Part shown: piece by piece, positions 35,714-43,688 of the stretch
Numbering within the stretch: the stretch's first letter is position 1
Layout of the letters: every line of letters starts with the position of its first letter
Source of the DNA: Bacteroidota bacterium
GTDB lineage: Bacteria; Bacteroidota; Bacteroidia; 2-12-FULL-35-15
Direction: 5' to 3'
Length of the DNA stretch: 64,000 nt
Assembly (NCBI GenBank): GCA_025963725.1
Contig: JAOQAE010000006.1
Location: forward strand, 496,001-560,000
Translations under genes and position numbers: made by a program
The notes under the pieces: model-generated
The model's input: the letters and a program-made list of their open reading frames with translations, nothing else
Database searches by the model: none
Told to the model about the DNA's origin: nothing

Positions 35714-37435
35714 TTACTTCGTGATGGTAATTTGCTTTGTTACCTGTCCGTTGTCAGTTGTTACTTTAACAAAGTAAACGCCAGCCTCAAATCCGCTCAT
35801 ATCAACTGATGCAATCTGTGCATTGAATTCTTTTGCAAGAACTTCAGCACCGATCACATTGTAAACAGTGATCGTTGATTTTGCATTCCTTCCGAGGTCA
35901 ACGTTCACCATACCGTTTGAAGGGTTAGGATAAACATTTACTGTTGCTGCCGCATCATGGCCTTCAACTCCCATACAAACACTTACAGTGATCGTATTGG
36001 TAGCTGTTGAAGGACAAATTCCCGCAGTTGTGTAGGTAATGGTAAAGGTTCCTGAACCTGCAACAGAAGGATCAAATGTGCCCGCTGTAGCATTGGTGAT
36101 ACCGGTTCCTGAGTACATTCCGCCTGAAGTTGTTGCTGTAAGGTTGAAAGGTGCATCCACTGTACAAACCATTCCTGTAGGAACGGTGAACGATGCATTA
36201 TCCGCAGGGTTCACAGTAACTGTAACAGGATCGATGTCCATGCAGCTGCCGTTTGCCGACTGTATGTAATATGTTCCGCTTGCTGCTACGGCAGCAGGAG
36301 ATGATAATGCAGATGTTGCAGCAGCATCGGTCCAGTATGAAATTGTTCCGCCACCGGTGCTTCCTGCAGTTACTGCAGAAGCTGTAAGGTCAACCGTGGA
36401 AGGAGAGCAAACAGGTGCAGGGCTTGTGATGGCAAGTACCGGAGTTGCGTTTACTGTTAAATAGGTTTCTTTTGTATCGATGCAGGTATTGAACAATCCA
36501 CCGATAGTAATAAGCGTAACGGTGTCGGTTCCTGCTGCAGGATACGAGTAAGCGGCATTGGTAGACCACTGTAACGGTGAGCCGTCGCCCATGTCCCATG
36601 CGTAGATGGAATCAGGTACGGAGTTGAAATAACCGTTGTAAGCACCATAATTGTACATCCTGTTGGTTAGAATGGATGAAGGCGTGGTGGTGTTTGTGAA
36701 GGTTAATGGCGTTCCAACGCACATCGTGGTGTTGGATGGGCTCATTGTATAATCGGTGTTGATGGTGTAGCTCACTACCGGTGCGATAATGGCCTCGTAT
36801 GCTCCCGGAGCGGTGAATGCTGCAGAAGTTGCGAACCAGCCGCCGAATGCAGGCGCATTGAGGTAAGAAAAGCCTTCATCATAAGTGCCTACTTCCGCGT
36901 TATTCACAACAATGGAAACAGTATCCGTAGTGCTGGTATTTTTGATCGCGATCGCGTAGTTGCCTGTTAGCGTCTGCGGCGTTGTAAACATTGCCGTGTT
37001 AAAGCCCAGGGTAGTGTTCAGCGTCATTGTTTTGCTTGTGATCACGGTTGTTGGCTGAAATGAAGCATTCACATTGTAAAGAACAAGTGTTGCGGTCACT
37101 GTTTGTGCAGGATTAACCGCATCGGTAACGCCACCCCAGAAAGAGATCCCTTTAACGGTAAGCGATCCTGAGTTCAGGTAAGTCTGGGAATACTCGGTGA
37201 TCAGGCCGTTGTACAGGTCAACTGTAGCGTAACTGCCTGTTCCTTCTGTTTCTTCCTTTAGGTATGTGTAAAATGCAGTATCGTTCCCGCATGCCACGGT
37301 CCTTCCGGCGTTTGAATGCGCTGTGCGAATGTCAGGCTTAGCTGTTGGCTTGTGGTTATTCGCCGGCACAATGCTCTGTGCGAATGCTAACGTGCCCATT
37401 AGTGCAAGTGCACCTGTAAGTAATTGTTTTTTCAT
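35714..37435 (-). CDS. T9SS-exported surface protein with PKD-like domain
   Basis: 573 residues. It has a signal peptide KQLLTGALALMGTLAFAQ. The middle has a PKD-like segment (YAWDMGDGSPLQWSTNAAYS) and immunoglobulin-like stretches. The last about 80 residues form a type A T9SS sorting domain (VNVYPNPSNGMVNVDLG, then FEAGVYFVKVTTDNGQVTKQ). It is exported through the type IX translocon and attached to or released from the surface. No enzymatic domain is recognised. Monocistronic with its own terminator. Confidence 0.88.
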   Translation of the reverse strand: MKKQLLTGALALMGTLAFAQSIVPANNHKPTAKPDIRTAHSNAGRTVACGNDTAFYTYLKEETEGTGSYATVDLYNGLITEYSQTYLNSGSLTVKGISFWGGVTDAVNPAQTVTATLVLYNVNASFQPTTVITSKTMTLNTTLGFNTAMFTTPQTLTGNYAIAIKNTSTTDTVSIVVNNAEVGTYDEGFSYLNAPAFGGWFATSAAFTAPGAYEAIIAPVVSYTINTDYTMSPSNTTMCVGTPLTFTNTTTPSSILTNRMYNYGAYNGYFNSVPDSIYAWDMGDGSPLQWSTNAAYSYPAAGTDTVTLITIGGLFNTCIDTKETYLTVNATPVLAITSPAPVCSPSTVDLTASAVTAGSTGGGTISYWTDAAATSALSSPAAVAASGTYYIQSANGSCMDIDPVTVTVNPADNASFTVPTGMVCTVDAPFNLTATTSGGMYSGTGITNATAGTFDPSVAGSGTFTITYTTAGICPSTATNTITVSVCMGVEGHDAAATVNVYPNPSNGMVNVDLGRNAKSTITVYNVIGAEVLAKEFNAQIASVDMSGFEAGVYFVKVTTDNGQVTKQITITK

Positions 37436-37514
37436 GTGTTATTTTTTAATTATTGGGTTTAAATTATTTTTAAGGATTCCGAAGATACTAAAAAAAGCGG
37501 AACGGCACTCATAA

Positions 37515-38324
37515 TTATTTAACAATGAACCAGTTGTTTAAGAGATCCTCCTTATTATAAAGAAGACTTTTGTTGGTGGTATAGTCAATTACAGTTTTCC
37601 CGGCAATTTCGCAGATCGCCTGCCCTGCGGCAGTATCCCATTCCATGGTGGGTGCAAAGCGGGGGTATACATCGGCAGATCCTTCCGCCACGAGGCAAAG
37701 CTTGATAGAGCTTCCGGAAGAAATAAAATCAAGCTCCTTATGCACTGTTTTCAGTCCGTCGATGAACATTTCCGTTTCTTCGGAGAGGTGAGAGCGGCTG
37801 GCCACCACTGTGTATTTTTTCTGAGGGTAGGCTGCAGGAAGCTGCGCCGACTGTGAAATAATCCCTTCGAGGCTCTCCTCCATGATCCCGCCGATCTCCA
37901 GCTTATAGCTCCCAATACCTTCGGCGGCAAAATACAGCACTTTTGTTACCGGCACGTAGATCACACCAAGCACCGCTTTTTGCTGATGGATCAGGGCAAT
38001 GTTCACGGTGAACTCGCCATTGCGCTTAATAAATTCTTTGGTGCCATCCAGCGGATCCACCATCCAGAAATAGTCCCATTTGCTTCTTACGGAATGGCCG
38101 ATGCTCTTCCCTTCCTCGCTCAGCACCGGCAAATCCGCCTCTTCCAGCAGCTCACAGATCGTGTTATGTGCATTTTTATCGGCCATCGTCAAGGGCGAAC
38201 GGTCATCTTTGTGCTCCACCGCAAAATCCGACTCATACACTTTTAAGATCTCCTCGCCGGCTTTCAACGAAGCCTTGATCGCGAGCAGCAATAACATTTT
38301 CATATTCCCTTTCACATCTTCCAT
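37515..38324 (-). CDS. cysQ: 3'(2'),5'-bisphosphate nucleotidase CysQ
   Basis: 269 residues, inositol monophosphatase superfamily. It hydrolyses PAP (adenosine 3',5'-bisphosphate), the by-product of sulfate assimilation. Metal-binding motifs are VLSEE, DPLDGTKEFI and EWDTAAGQAI. It fits functionally with cysC/cysD/cysN at 43 kb, although it lies downstream of aldehyde dehydrogenase genes. The start could also be the Met eight codons in (MKMLLLLAIKAS), which aligns better with short family members. Confidence 0.93.
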   Translation of the reverse strand: MEDVKGNMKMLLLLAIKASLKAGEEILKVYESDFAVEHKDDRSPLTMADKNAHNTICELLEEADLPVLSEEGKSIGHSVRSKWDYFWMVDPLDGTKEFIKRNGEFTVNIALIHQQKAVLGVIYVPVTKVLYFAAEGIGSYKLEIGGIMEESLEGIISQSAQLPAAYPQKKYTVVASRSHLSEETEMFIDGLKTVHKELDFISSGSSIKLCLVAEGSADVYPRFAPTMEWDTAAGQAICEIAGKTVIDYTTNKSLLYNKEDLLNNWFIVK

Positions 38325-38346
38325 TTTTACATCCTGGGTTTAACAA

Positions 38347-39243
38347 TTAATATCCTGCTTTCGCAGCACCGATATTCTCCACGGGGTGCCAGGTGGTTTT
38401 GATCTCCTGCACATCCATGATAAAATAAGGGCTTTGTGCCTTCTCCGAATTCACATCAGTTTTATTATAGATGAAAACACGCTTCACATTCAGCGAAGCA
38501 TTTTCCTGTATCGCTTTGATCTCGGCCTTATCATTCCTGTAATACAGCACGGCATTCACATCCATGTGGTTCGAAAAATGTGCATGTAGCTCTGCTGAGC
38601 TTCCCGTTAAAATATTTACCACACCTGCCGGAAGGTCCGATGTATTCAGCACTTCCGCGAATGTAACAGCGCAAAGCGGCCTGGTTTCAGAAGCGAGCAC
38701 CACGCAGGTATTCCCTCCCGCGATCACTGGTGCAATGGCGGTAACAAGCCCCAGCAACGATGTGTTTTCATCTGCAATGATTGCTACAACACCCGTAGGC
38801 TCAGGCACCGAAAAATTAAAATGCGAAGATGCCACCGGGTTTACAGCGCTGTACACCTGCTGGAACTTATCGCACCAGCCGGAATAATACACCATCCGGT
38901 CGATGGAGCGCTCCACTTCCTGACGCGCTGCAGCCGTCGATGAGCCTTGTGCTATGAGTTCTGCAACAAACTGCTCTTTTCTTCCCTCCAGCATTTCTGC
39001 GATACGGTAAAGGATCTGCCCGCGGTTGAATGCAGACCTTGCAGCCCAGCCACCTTGCGCACCGCGTGCAGCAACCTCGGCATTCCTGAAATCCTTGCGG
39101 GAGCACAAACAAATGTTCGCGATCACATTTCCTTTTTTATCGTTCAACGGATAATACCTTCCGGATTCAGTCCTCGGGAATTGTCCGCCAATGAAGACCT
39201 TGTAGGTTTTTTGTATTTCTATACGTGAAGTTATTTTAGCCAC
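38347..39243 (-). CDS. Truncated aldehyde dehydrogenase-like protein without catalytic domain
   Basis: 298 residues against about 490 for the family. The NAD-binding half is recognisable (YKVFIGGQFPRTESGRYYPL, GWAARSAFNRGQILYRIAEM, LPAGVVNILTG), but the chain ends soon after. The LELGGK motif is replaced by LNVKRVFIYN and there is no catalytic Cys segment. The frame is clean, so it looks like a retained non-catalytic partner and not a fresh pseudogene. The GTG start lies inside the inverted-repeat arm of the GxxExxY cassette at 39235-39838. It follows a full aldehyde dehydrogenase and precedes cysQ by 22 bases. Confidence 0.75.
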   Translation of the reverse strand: MAKITSRIEIQKTYKVFIGGQFPRTESGRYYPLNDKKGNVIANICLCSRKDFRNAEVAARGAQGGWAARSAFNRGQILYRIAEMLEGRKEQFVAELIAQGSSTAAARQEVERSIDRMVYYSGWCDKFQQVYSAVNPVASSHFNFSVPEPTGVVAIIADENTSLLGLVTAIAPVIAGGNTCVVLASETRPLCAVTFAEVLNTSDLPAGVVNILTGSSAELHAHFSNHMDVNAVLYYRNDKAEIKAIQENASLNVKRVFIYNKTDVNSEKAQSPYFIMDVQEIKTTWHPVENIGAAKAGY

Positions 39244-39838
39244 AGATTCACAGATTATTTGTTCAATTATTCTTTTAATTAACTAGCACAGATAAATTTA
39301 ATGGTACTTATTTTAGCCACAGATCCAGATTTATTATTGAGTATTTAATTGACTGCTGTGATTAAACTACAAAACGTTTAAACTTTAATGAAGCTTCACC
39401 AAAGTTAATAAGCAACCCCACCTTGCTTCCAGACAATGTTATATAATTAATGATTTGTCCATACTGATCCGCAGAAATTCCATTCTGGGCTTTAACTTCA
39501 ACTACAATACCATTGATCACAAAGTCAGCAACAAAAAAGTGTGGAAGAATAAATCCTTTGTATTCTATTTCATATTTCTTCTCCCGTTCGAACTTTATTT
39601 TTCTCAGGTTCAACTCATGCTCAAGCGCATCCTTATAAACAACTTCAAGCAAGCCCTTGCCCAGAATCCTATGCACTTCCATGCAAATTCCTATAATTTC
39701 AAAGGTTTTCTCCCTCAGTGGAAAATTATCATTTGTTTCATACGCAACTTCAGGCTCTTCCCAACTAATCATTTTAATTGCTGCTTATAATCCTAAATTA
39801 TTTTTCAAAAATATTTAATCTGTGAATCTGTGGCTAAA
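39235..39838. mobile_element. GxxExxY cassette with perfect 22-base inverted-repeat ends
   Basis: Arms 39235-39256 and 39817-39838 are perfect complements; each holds a tandem CACAGATT octamer after TTTAGC. A partial third copy (TTTTAGCCACAGATCCAGAT, 39311-39330) lies inside. The only gene inside is a GxxExxY gene. The right arm supplies the TAG stop of the aldehyde dehydrogenase gene (39834-39836) and the left arm supplies the GTG start of the truncated dehydrogenase-like gene, so the unit fills exactly the gap between the two. Confidence 0.7.
39362..39772 (-). CDS. GxxExxY protein (PD-(D/E)xK nuclease-like)
   Basis: 136 residues. The family motif is GKGLLEVVYKDALEHEL (G-x-x-E-x-x-Y). A nuclease-like core follows, with Asp in FFVADFVI and ExK in VVEVKAQNG, then the conserved end GSKVGLLINFGEASLKFKR. 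The family's function is not established; the D...ExK pattern suggests a PD-(D/E)xK nuclease fold. Its flanking inverted repeats suggest that it acts on its own cassette ends (inference). Confidence 0.85.
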   Translation of the reverse strand: MISWEEPEVAYETNDNFPLREKTFEIIGICMEVHRILGKGLLEVVYKDALEHELNLRKIKFEREKKYEIEYKGFILPHFFVADFVINGIVVEVKAQNGISADQYGQIINYITLSGSKVGLLINFGEASLKFKRFVV

Positions 39839-41297
39839 GATCCAGGTATGCCGCCAATCCGTGCAAGCCGCCTTCCCTTCCGAAGCCGCTCTCCTTGTAG
39901 CCTCCGAAAGGAGATGTAGGATCGAACTTATTATAAGTATTTGCCCAGATCACGCCTGCCCTCAGCTTTGAAGTAAGGTTGAAAATTTTAGATCCCTTGT
40001 CTGTCCACACACCAGCCGATAAGCCATACGGAATATTATTCGCCTTCTCAATCACTTCTTCTATTGTTCTGAAGGTTTGAACGGCCAGCACAGGGCCAAA
40101 GATCTCTTCCTGTACAATGCGGTGCGATTGAGAGGCATTCAGGAAAATGGTCGGCTTGCAGAAATATCCTTTTTTCGGAACGGTGCAGGAGCTCTGGTAT
40201 AATTCGGCACCTTCATTTTTACCGATCTTAATGTACTCATTGATCTTGCTCAATTGCTCCCTGGAATTGATCGCGCCGATGTCGGTATTCTTATCCATCG
40301 GATCGCCTACACGTAATGTTTCCATCCTGTCCTTCAACTTGCGGATCACTATATCCGCCACATTCTCCTGCACAAACAAGCGCGAGCCTGCACAGCAAAC
40401 ATGTCCCTGGTTAAAGAAGATCCCGTTGATAATGCCTTCCACCGCCTGGTCGAGAGGCGCATCTTCAAAAATGATATTGGCCGCTTTTCCGCCGAGCTCA
40501 AGCGTCAGCTTTTTACCTGTTCCGGCTATCGAGCGCTGGATGAGCTTCCCTACATCCGTTGAGCCTGTGAATGCTATTTTATTAATGTCGGGGTGGTTTA
40601 CAATGGCAGAGCCTGTTTTACCCGCACCGGTAACAATGTTCACCACTCCGGCCGGCAGCCCGCTGTCGCGGATGAGCTCCGCCAGTTTCAGGGCAGTGAG
40701 CGATGTGGTTTCGGCAGGCTTTAAAACTACAGTGTTCCCCGCAGCCAGGGCTGGCGCTATTTTCCAGGCAGCCATCAGCAGCGGAAAGTTCCATGGTATG
40801 ATCTGCCCTGCCACTCCCAATGGTTTGGGATTGCGGTTCGGAAATGCATATTCAAGCTTATCCGCCCAGCCTGCATAATAGAAAAAATGATTGGCGGCGA
40901 GGGGCACATCAATATCCCTGCTTTCGCGGATCGGCTTGCCCCCATCCATCGTTTCGATCACGGCGAATTCACGTGCGCGCTCCTGCATCAGCCTTGCGAT
41001 CCGGTAAATATACTTTCCCCTCTCAGCGCCGCTCAGCCTGCTCCATTTTCCGAATGCCGCCCTTGCCGCCTTTACAGCCTTATCCACATCCTTATCATCC
41101 GCTTCCGCTATATCAGCGATCTTTTCTTCCGTTGCAGGATTATAGGTTGCGAAATATTTTTTGCTGTTCGGCTTTACAAACTCTCCGTTGATAAAGAGCT
41201 CGTATTGCTTCTTAATGGAAATATGCTTCGTATCCTCCGGGGCAGGTGCAAGCTCCCAGGCAGCATTGAAATTAAGTTTTGGTTCTTTTGTGGCCAT
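39834..41297 (-). CDS. Aldehyde dehydrogenase
   Basis: 487 residues, full-length NAD(P)+-dependent aldehyde dehydrogenase. Motifs are IIPWNFPLLMAAWKIAPALA, the NAD loop AFTGSTDVGK, the general base Glu in LTLELGGKAAN, the catalytic Cys in NQGHVCCAGSR, and QEEIFGPVLAVQTF. With DeoC two genes upstream, the likely job is to oxidise the acetaldehyde released by deoxyribose-phosphate cleavage (inference). Its stop codon TAG lies in a cassette arm. ATG start at 41297. Confidence 0.93.
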   Translation of the reverse strand: MATKEPKLNFNAAWELAPAPEDTKHISIKKQYELFINGEFVKPNSKKYFATYNPATEEKIADIAEADDKDVDKAVKAARAAFGKWSRLSGAERGKYIYRIARLMQERAREFAVIETMDGGKPIRESRDIDVPLAANHFFYYAGWADKLEYAFPNRNPKPLGVAGQIIPWNFPLLMAAWKIAPALAAGNTVVLKPAETTSLTALKLAELIRDSGLPAGVVNIVTGAGKTGSAIVNHPDINKIAFTGSTDVGKLIQRSIAGTGKKLTLELGGKAANIIFEDAPLDQAVEGIINGIFFNQGHVCCAGSRLFVQENVADIVIRKLKDRMETLRVGDPMDKNTDIGAINSREQLSKINEYIKIGKNEGAELYQSSCTVPKKGYFCKPTIFLNASQSHRIVQEEIFGPVLAVQTFRTIEEVIEKANNIPYGLSAGVWTDKGSKIFNLTSKLRAGVIWANTYNKFDPTSPFGGYKESGFGREGGLHGLAAYLDL

Positions 41298-41327
41298 ATT
41301 GTTGTTTTGTAGCCGCTGTATATTTCA

Positions 41328-41876
41328 GCCGCAGATTCGCAGATTCTATATGTTAATTATTGGGGCAGATTCTATACTTACTACACTTAAAATTATTTTT
41401 TAGTTAAGGCGAATCGTTTGAAACGCAATGAGCTCTCGCCAAAATTCACTAGCAAACCTACCGGACATTTAGAAACTGCCAGGTAGTTTAATGTTTGATC
41501 GAGATGCTCATCAACAATTCCATTCTTTGCTTTGATTTCTATAATTACAGAATCGAATACTACGAAATCAGCAACAAATGAATGTGGTAGAATTATAGTC
41601 TTATAATTTACCACGAACTTTTTTTCTCTTTGAAAAGGAATTTTCCGCTCAGTAAGCTCCCACTCCAACGCATCTTTATAAACAATCTCTGAAAAGCCTC
41701 TACCAAGAGTACGATGCACTTCCATGCAAATACCTATGATTAATCTTGTTTCATCCTGGAAAAGAAAATCATTCTTGTCCCAGTATCCTGCATCTGGTTC
41801 AGAGACGTAAAGTTGATCATGCAATTCAGAATCTGCCATAATTATCATAAGTGGTTTAAATCTGCGAATCTGCGGC
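41328..41876. mobile_element. GxxExxY cassette with perfect 18-base inverted-repeat ends
   Basis: Arms GCCGCAGATTCGCAGATT (41328-41345) and its exact complement (41859-41876). Each arm is a tandem octamer CGCAGATT, the counterpart of CACAGATT in the cassette at 39235-39838 with the same G-for-A change in both octamers. An extra partial copy (GCAGATTCTATA) lies at about 41366-41377. The unit sits between deoC and the aldehyde dehydrogenase gene. Confidence 0.7.
41393..41848 (-). CDS. GxxExxY protein (PD-(D/E)xK nuclease-like), second intact copy
   Basis: 151 residues. Motif GRGFSEIVYKDALEWEL (GxxExxY), Asp in SFVADFVVF, ExK in IIEIKAKNG, and the terminal CPVGLLVNFGESSLRFKRFA. It is clearly related to the copy at 39362-39772 but well diverged, so the two are not a recent duplication. 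It is enclosed by its own inverted repeats. Confidence 0.85.
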   Translation of the reverse strand: MIIMADSELHDQLYVSEPDAGYWDKNDFLFQDETRLIIGICMEVHRTLGRGFSEIVYKDALEWELTERKIPFQREKKFVVNYKTIILPHSFVADFVVFDSVIIEIKAKNGIVDEHLDQTLNYLAVSKCPVGLLVNFGESSLRFKRFALTKK

Positions 41877-41887
41877 GAGGTTTAGCG

Positions 41888-42799
41888 CTAATCCTTCGAA
41901 AAATAATCCGGGCTCTGATACACCCCATGCGTTTCCTTCGCGATCTGCATCAGCACATCATTGGCAAGGCTGCTTGCGCCAAAGCGGAACCATTCATTGC
42001 TGAGCCATGCCGCGCCCAGGGTTTCATGCACCATAATGAGGTATTGCAGCGCGAGCTTGGAAGTTGAGATTCCGCCCGCAGGCTTCATCCCCACCATTCT
42101 ACCCGTAGCGTAGTAATAATCGCGGATGGCTTCCAGCATCACCAGCGTAACGGGCATGGTAGCAGCAGGAGAAATTTTACCTGTGGATGTCTTAATGAAA
42201 TCGGCACCGGCATACATGGCTATATCGCTTGCCTTGCGTACATTGTCGAGGGTCGACAGCTCGCCGGTTTCGAAGATCACTTTCAGGCGCGCTTTCCCGC
42301 AGGCTTCCTTTATAGCGGCAATCTCCTCAAATACAAAATTGTAATTCCCTTTCAGGAATTCACCGCGTGAGATCACCATATCTATTTCATCGGCGCCATG
42401 CTCCACCGCAAATTTTGTATCAAGGATCTTGATCTCCGGGGTTGATTGTCCGCTTGGAAAAGCGGTAGAAACGGAAGCGACTTTAATATCCGTGCCTTTT
42501 AATGCATCCTTCGCAGCCTTCACCATGGATGGATATACGCATACTGCTGCAACGGATGGCAGCCCGGGGATCACATCATGCAAGTGCGCAGCTTTATAGC
42601 ACATCTGCTTCACTTTCCCTTCAGTATCCTTTCCTTCCAGCGTAGTGAGATCGATCATGCTCAGCACCATTTTCAGTCCCTGCATTTTGGATGACTTCTT
42701 GATGCTTCTTGTCGTGAATCTTGCAACACGCTCTTCTATGCCAACCTGGTCGACAGGACTGGTTTTTCTGAAATCGGGAATGATCGTTTTTAGGGCCAT
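41888..42799 (-). CDS. deoC: Deoxyribose-phosphate aldolase
   Basis: 303 residues from the ATG at 42799 (MALKTIIPDFRK). It cleaves 2-deoxyribose 5-phosphate to acetaldehyde and glyceraldehyde 3-phosphate. The Schiff-base Lys is in GADFIKTSTGK and the second conserved Lys is in VGMKPAGGIST; EIDMVISRGEFL and KVIFETGEL are family blocks. It is first in a degradative group with aldehyde dehydrogenase genes and divergent from the cysC leader. Confidence 0.95.
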   Translation of the reverse strand: MALKTIIPDFRKTSPVDQVGIEERVARFTTRSIKKSSKMQGLKMVLSMIDLTTLEGKDTEGKVKQMCYKAAHLHDVIPGLPSVAAVCVYPSMVKAAKDALKGTDIKVASVSTAFPSGQSTPEIKILDTKFAVEHGADEIDMVISRGEFLKGNYNFVFEEIAAIKEACGKARLKVIFETGELSTLDNVRKASDIAMYAGADFIKTSTGKISPAATMPVTLVMLEAIRDYYYATGRMVGMKPAGGISTSKLALQYLIMVHETLGAAWLSNEWFRFGASSLANDVLMQIAKETHGVYQSPDYFSKD

Positions 42800-42865
42800 C
42801 TGGTTTAAATAAACGGATAGCAAAGGTATTCAAAAAATTTCTTTAAACATTTTAAAAAAAGGTGA

Positions 42866-42873
42866 TACCTTTG
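42866..42873 (+). promoter_or_regulatory. Promoter -7 element of the cys leader
   Basis: TACCTTTG matches the Bacteroidota TAnnTTTG element and lies 12 bases before the leader peptide ATG. No good TTG is found at the expected -33 position (TTTAA there), which suggests a weak or activator-dependent promoter. Confidence 0.5.
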
Positions 42874-42884
42874 CATCCCGGATC

Positions 42885-42941
42885 ATGAAAACAAACGCTT
42901 TCCATACAGTTCAGGGCATTTGCACAATGCGTTGCTGTTAA
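42885..42941 (+). CDS. Cysteine-rich leader peptide of the sulfate activation genes
   Basis: 18 codons, MKTNAFHTVQGICTMRCC, then TAA. Three Cys codons lie in the last six positions (13, 17, 18), followed by alternative hairpins and a terminator before cysC. This is the arrangement of amino-acid attenuation leaders: when charged Cys-tRNA is scarce, the ribosome stalls at these codons. The ATG is 12 bases after the promoter -7 element, so the transcript leader is very short. Confidence 0.7.
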   Translation: MKTNAFHTVQGICTMRCC

Positions 42942-43002
42942 AAACGGAAAGCCTTTATAAAAAAATTTCAACAGGTCTTTCCCTACAGGAAGGGCCTTTT
43001 TT
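42897..43002 (+). promoter_or_regulatory. Transcription attenuator (cysteine-responsive) upstream of cysC
   Basis: Four segments can pair alternately. A, GCTTTCC (42897-42903), lies inside the leader peptide gene. B is GGAAAGCC (42946-42953). C is GGTCTTTCC (42974-42982). D is GGAAGGGCC (42988-42996), followed by six T residues (42997-43002). C with D forms an intrinsic terminator with two G-U pairs; B with C forms an antiterminator with one bulged T; A with B forms the protecting stem. A ribosome that reaches the leader stop would cover B and allow termination; one held at Cys codon 13 would free B to pair with C. Confidence 0.7.
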
Positions 43003-43106
43003 ATTAACCTCGGGGATCTCCTTTAAATCGACGGGCCGGGAACACGAATAAAACAAATGGTTTTCGTATATTTAGATGATCAAAAATATAGCGGCCACGG
43101 ATTAGA

Positions 43107-43688
43107 ATGAACAATATTTTTCCTACAGATAAGCTCCTGCAAAGGGCTGATAAAGAAAAACTGCTCGGCCAGAAAAGCATCGCTATCTGGTTTACCGGCC
43201 TCAGCGGCTCCGGCAAAACAACCATTGCGCTTGCACTGGAAAAGGAATTGTACAGCAGAGGGCTGCTGACGCAGATCCTCGATGGCGACAACATTCGCAC
43301 AGGGATCAACAGCAACCTTGGCTTCAGCGATGCCGACCGTATGGAGAATATCCGCCGGATAGCGGAAGTAAGCAAGCTGTTCGTGCAGGCGGGGATCATC
43401 ACGATCTGCTGTTTTGTAAGTCCTACCGCGGAGATCCGAAATGCTGCAAAAAAGATCATTGGCGCTGATGATTTTATCGAGGTGTTTGTAAACACGCCTT
43501 TGGAGATCTGCGAAAAGCGCGATGTAAAAGGATTGTATGCGAAGGCGAGAAAAGGCGAGATCAAAGATTTTACAGGGATCGACGCACCCTTCGAGCATCC
43601 GGCCAACCCGGAAATTGAACTGAGAACACACGAGCTGACTGTTATAGAAAGTGTAAAAAAAATTATAGAAAAGCTAAACATCGCATGA
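43107..43688 (+). CDS. cysC: Adenylylsulfate kinase
   Basis: 193 residues. It phosphorylates APS to PAPS. P-loop GLSGSGKTTIALALE, DGDNIRTGINSNLGFS (substrate-binding block), and VFVNTPLEICEKRDVKGLY with the lid region KGEIKDFTGIDAPFE are all present. The stop overlaps the start of cysD by 4 bases. First structural gene after the cysteine attenuator. Confidence 0.96.
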   Translation: MNNIFPTDKLLQRADKEKLLGQKSIAIWFTGLSGSGKTTIALALEKELYSRGLLTQILDGDNIRTGINSNLGFSDADRMENIRRIAEVSKLFVQAGIITICCFVSPTAEIRNAAKKIIGADDFIEVFVNTPLEICEKRDVKGLYAKARKGEIKDFTGIDAPFEHPANPEIELRTHELTVIESVKKIIEKLNIA

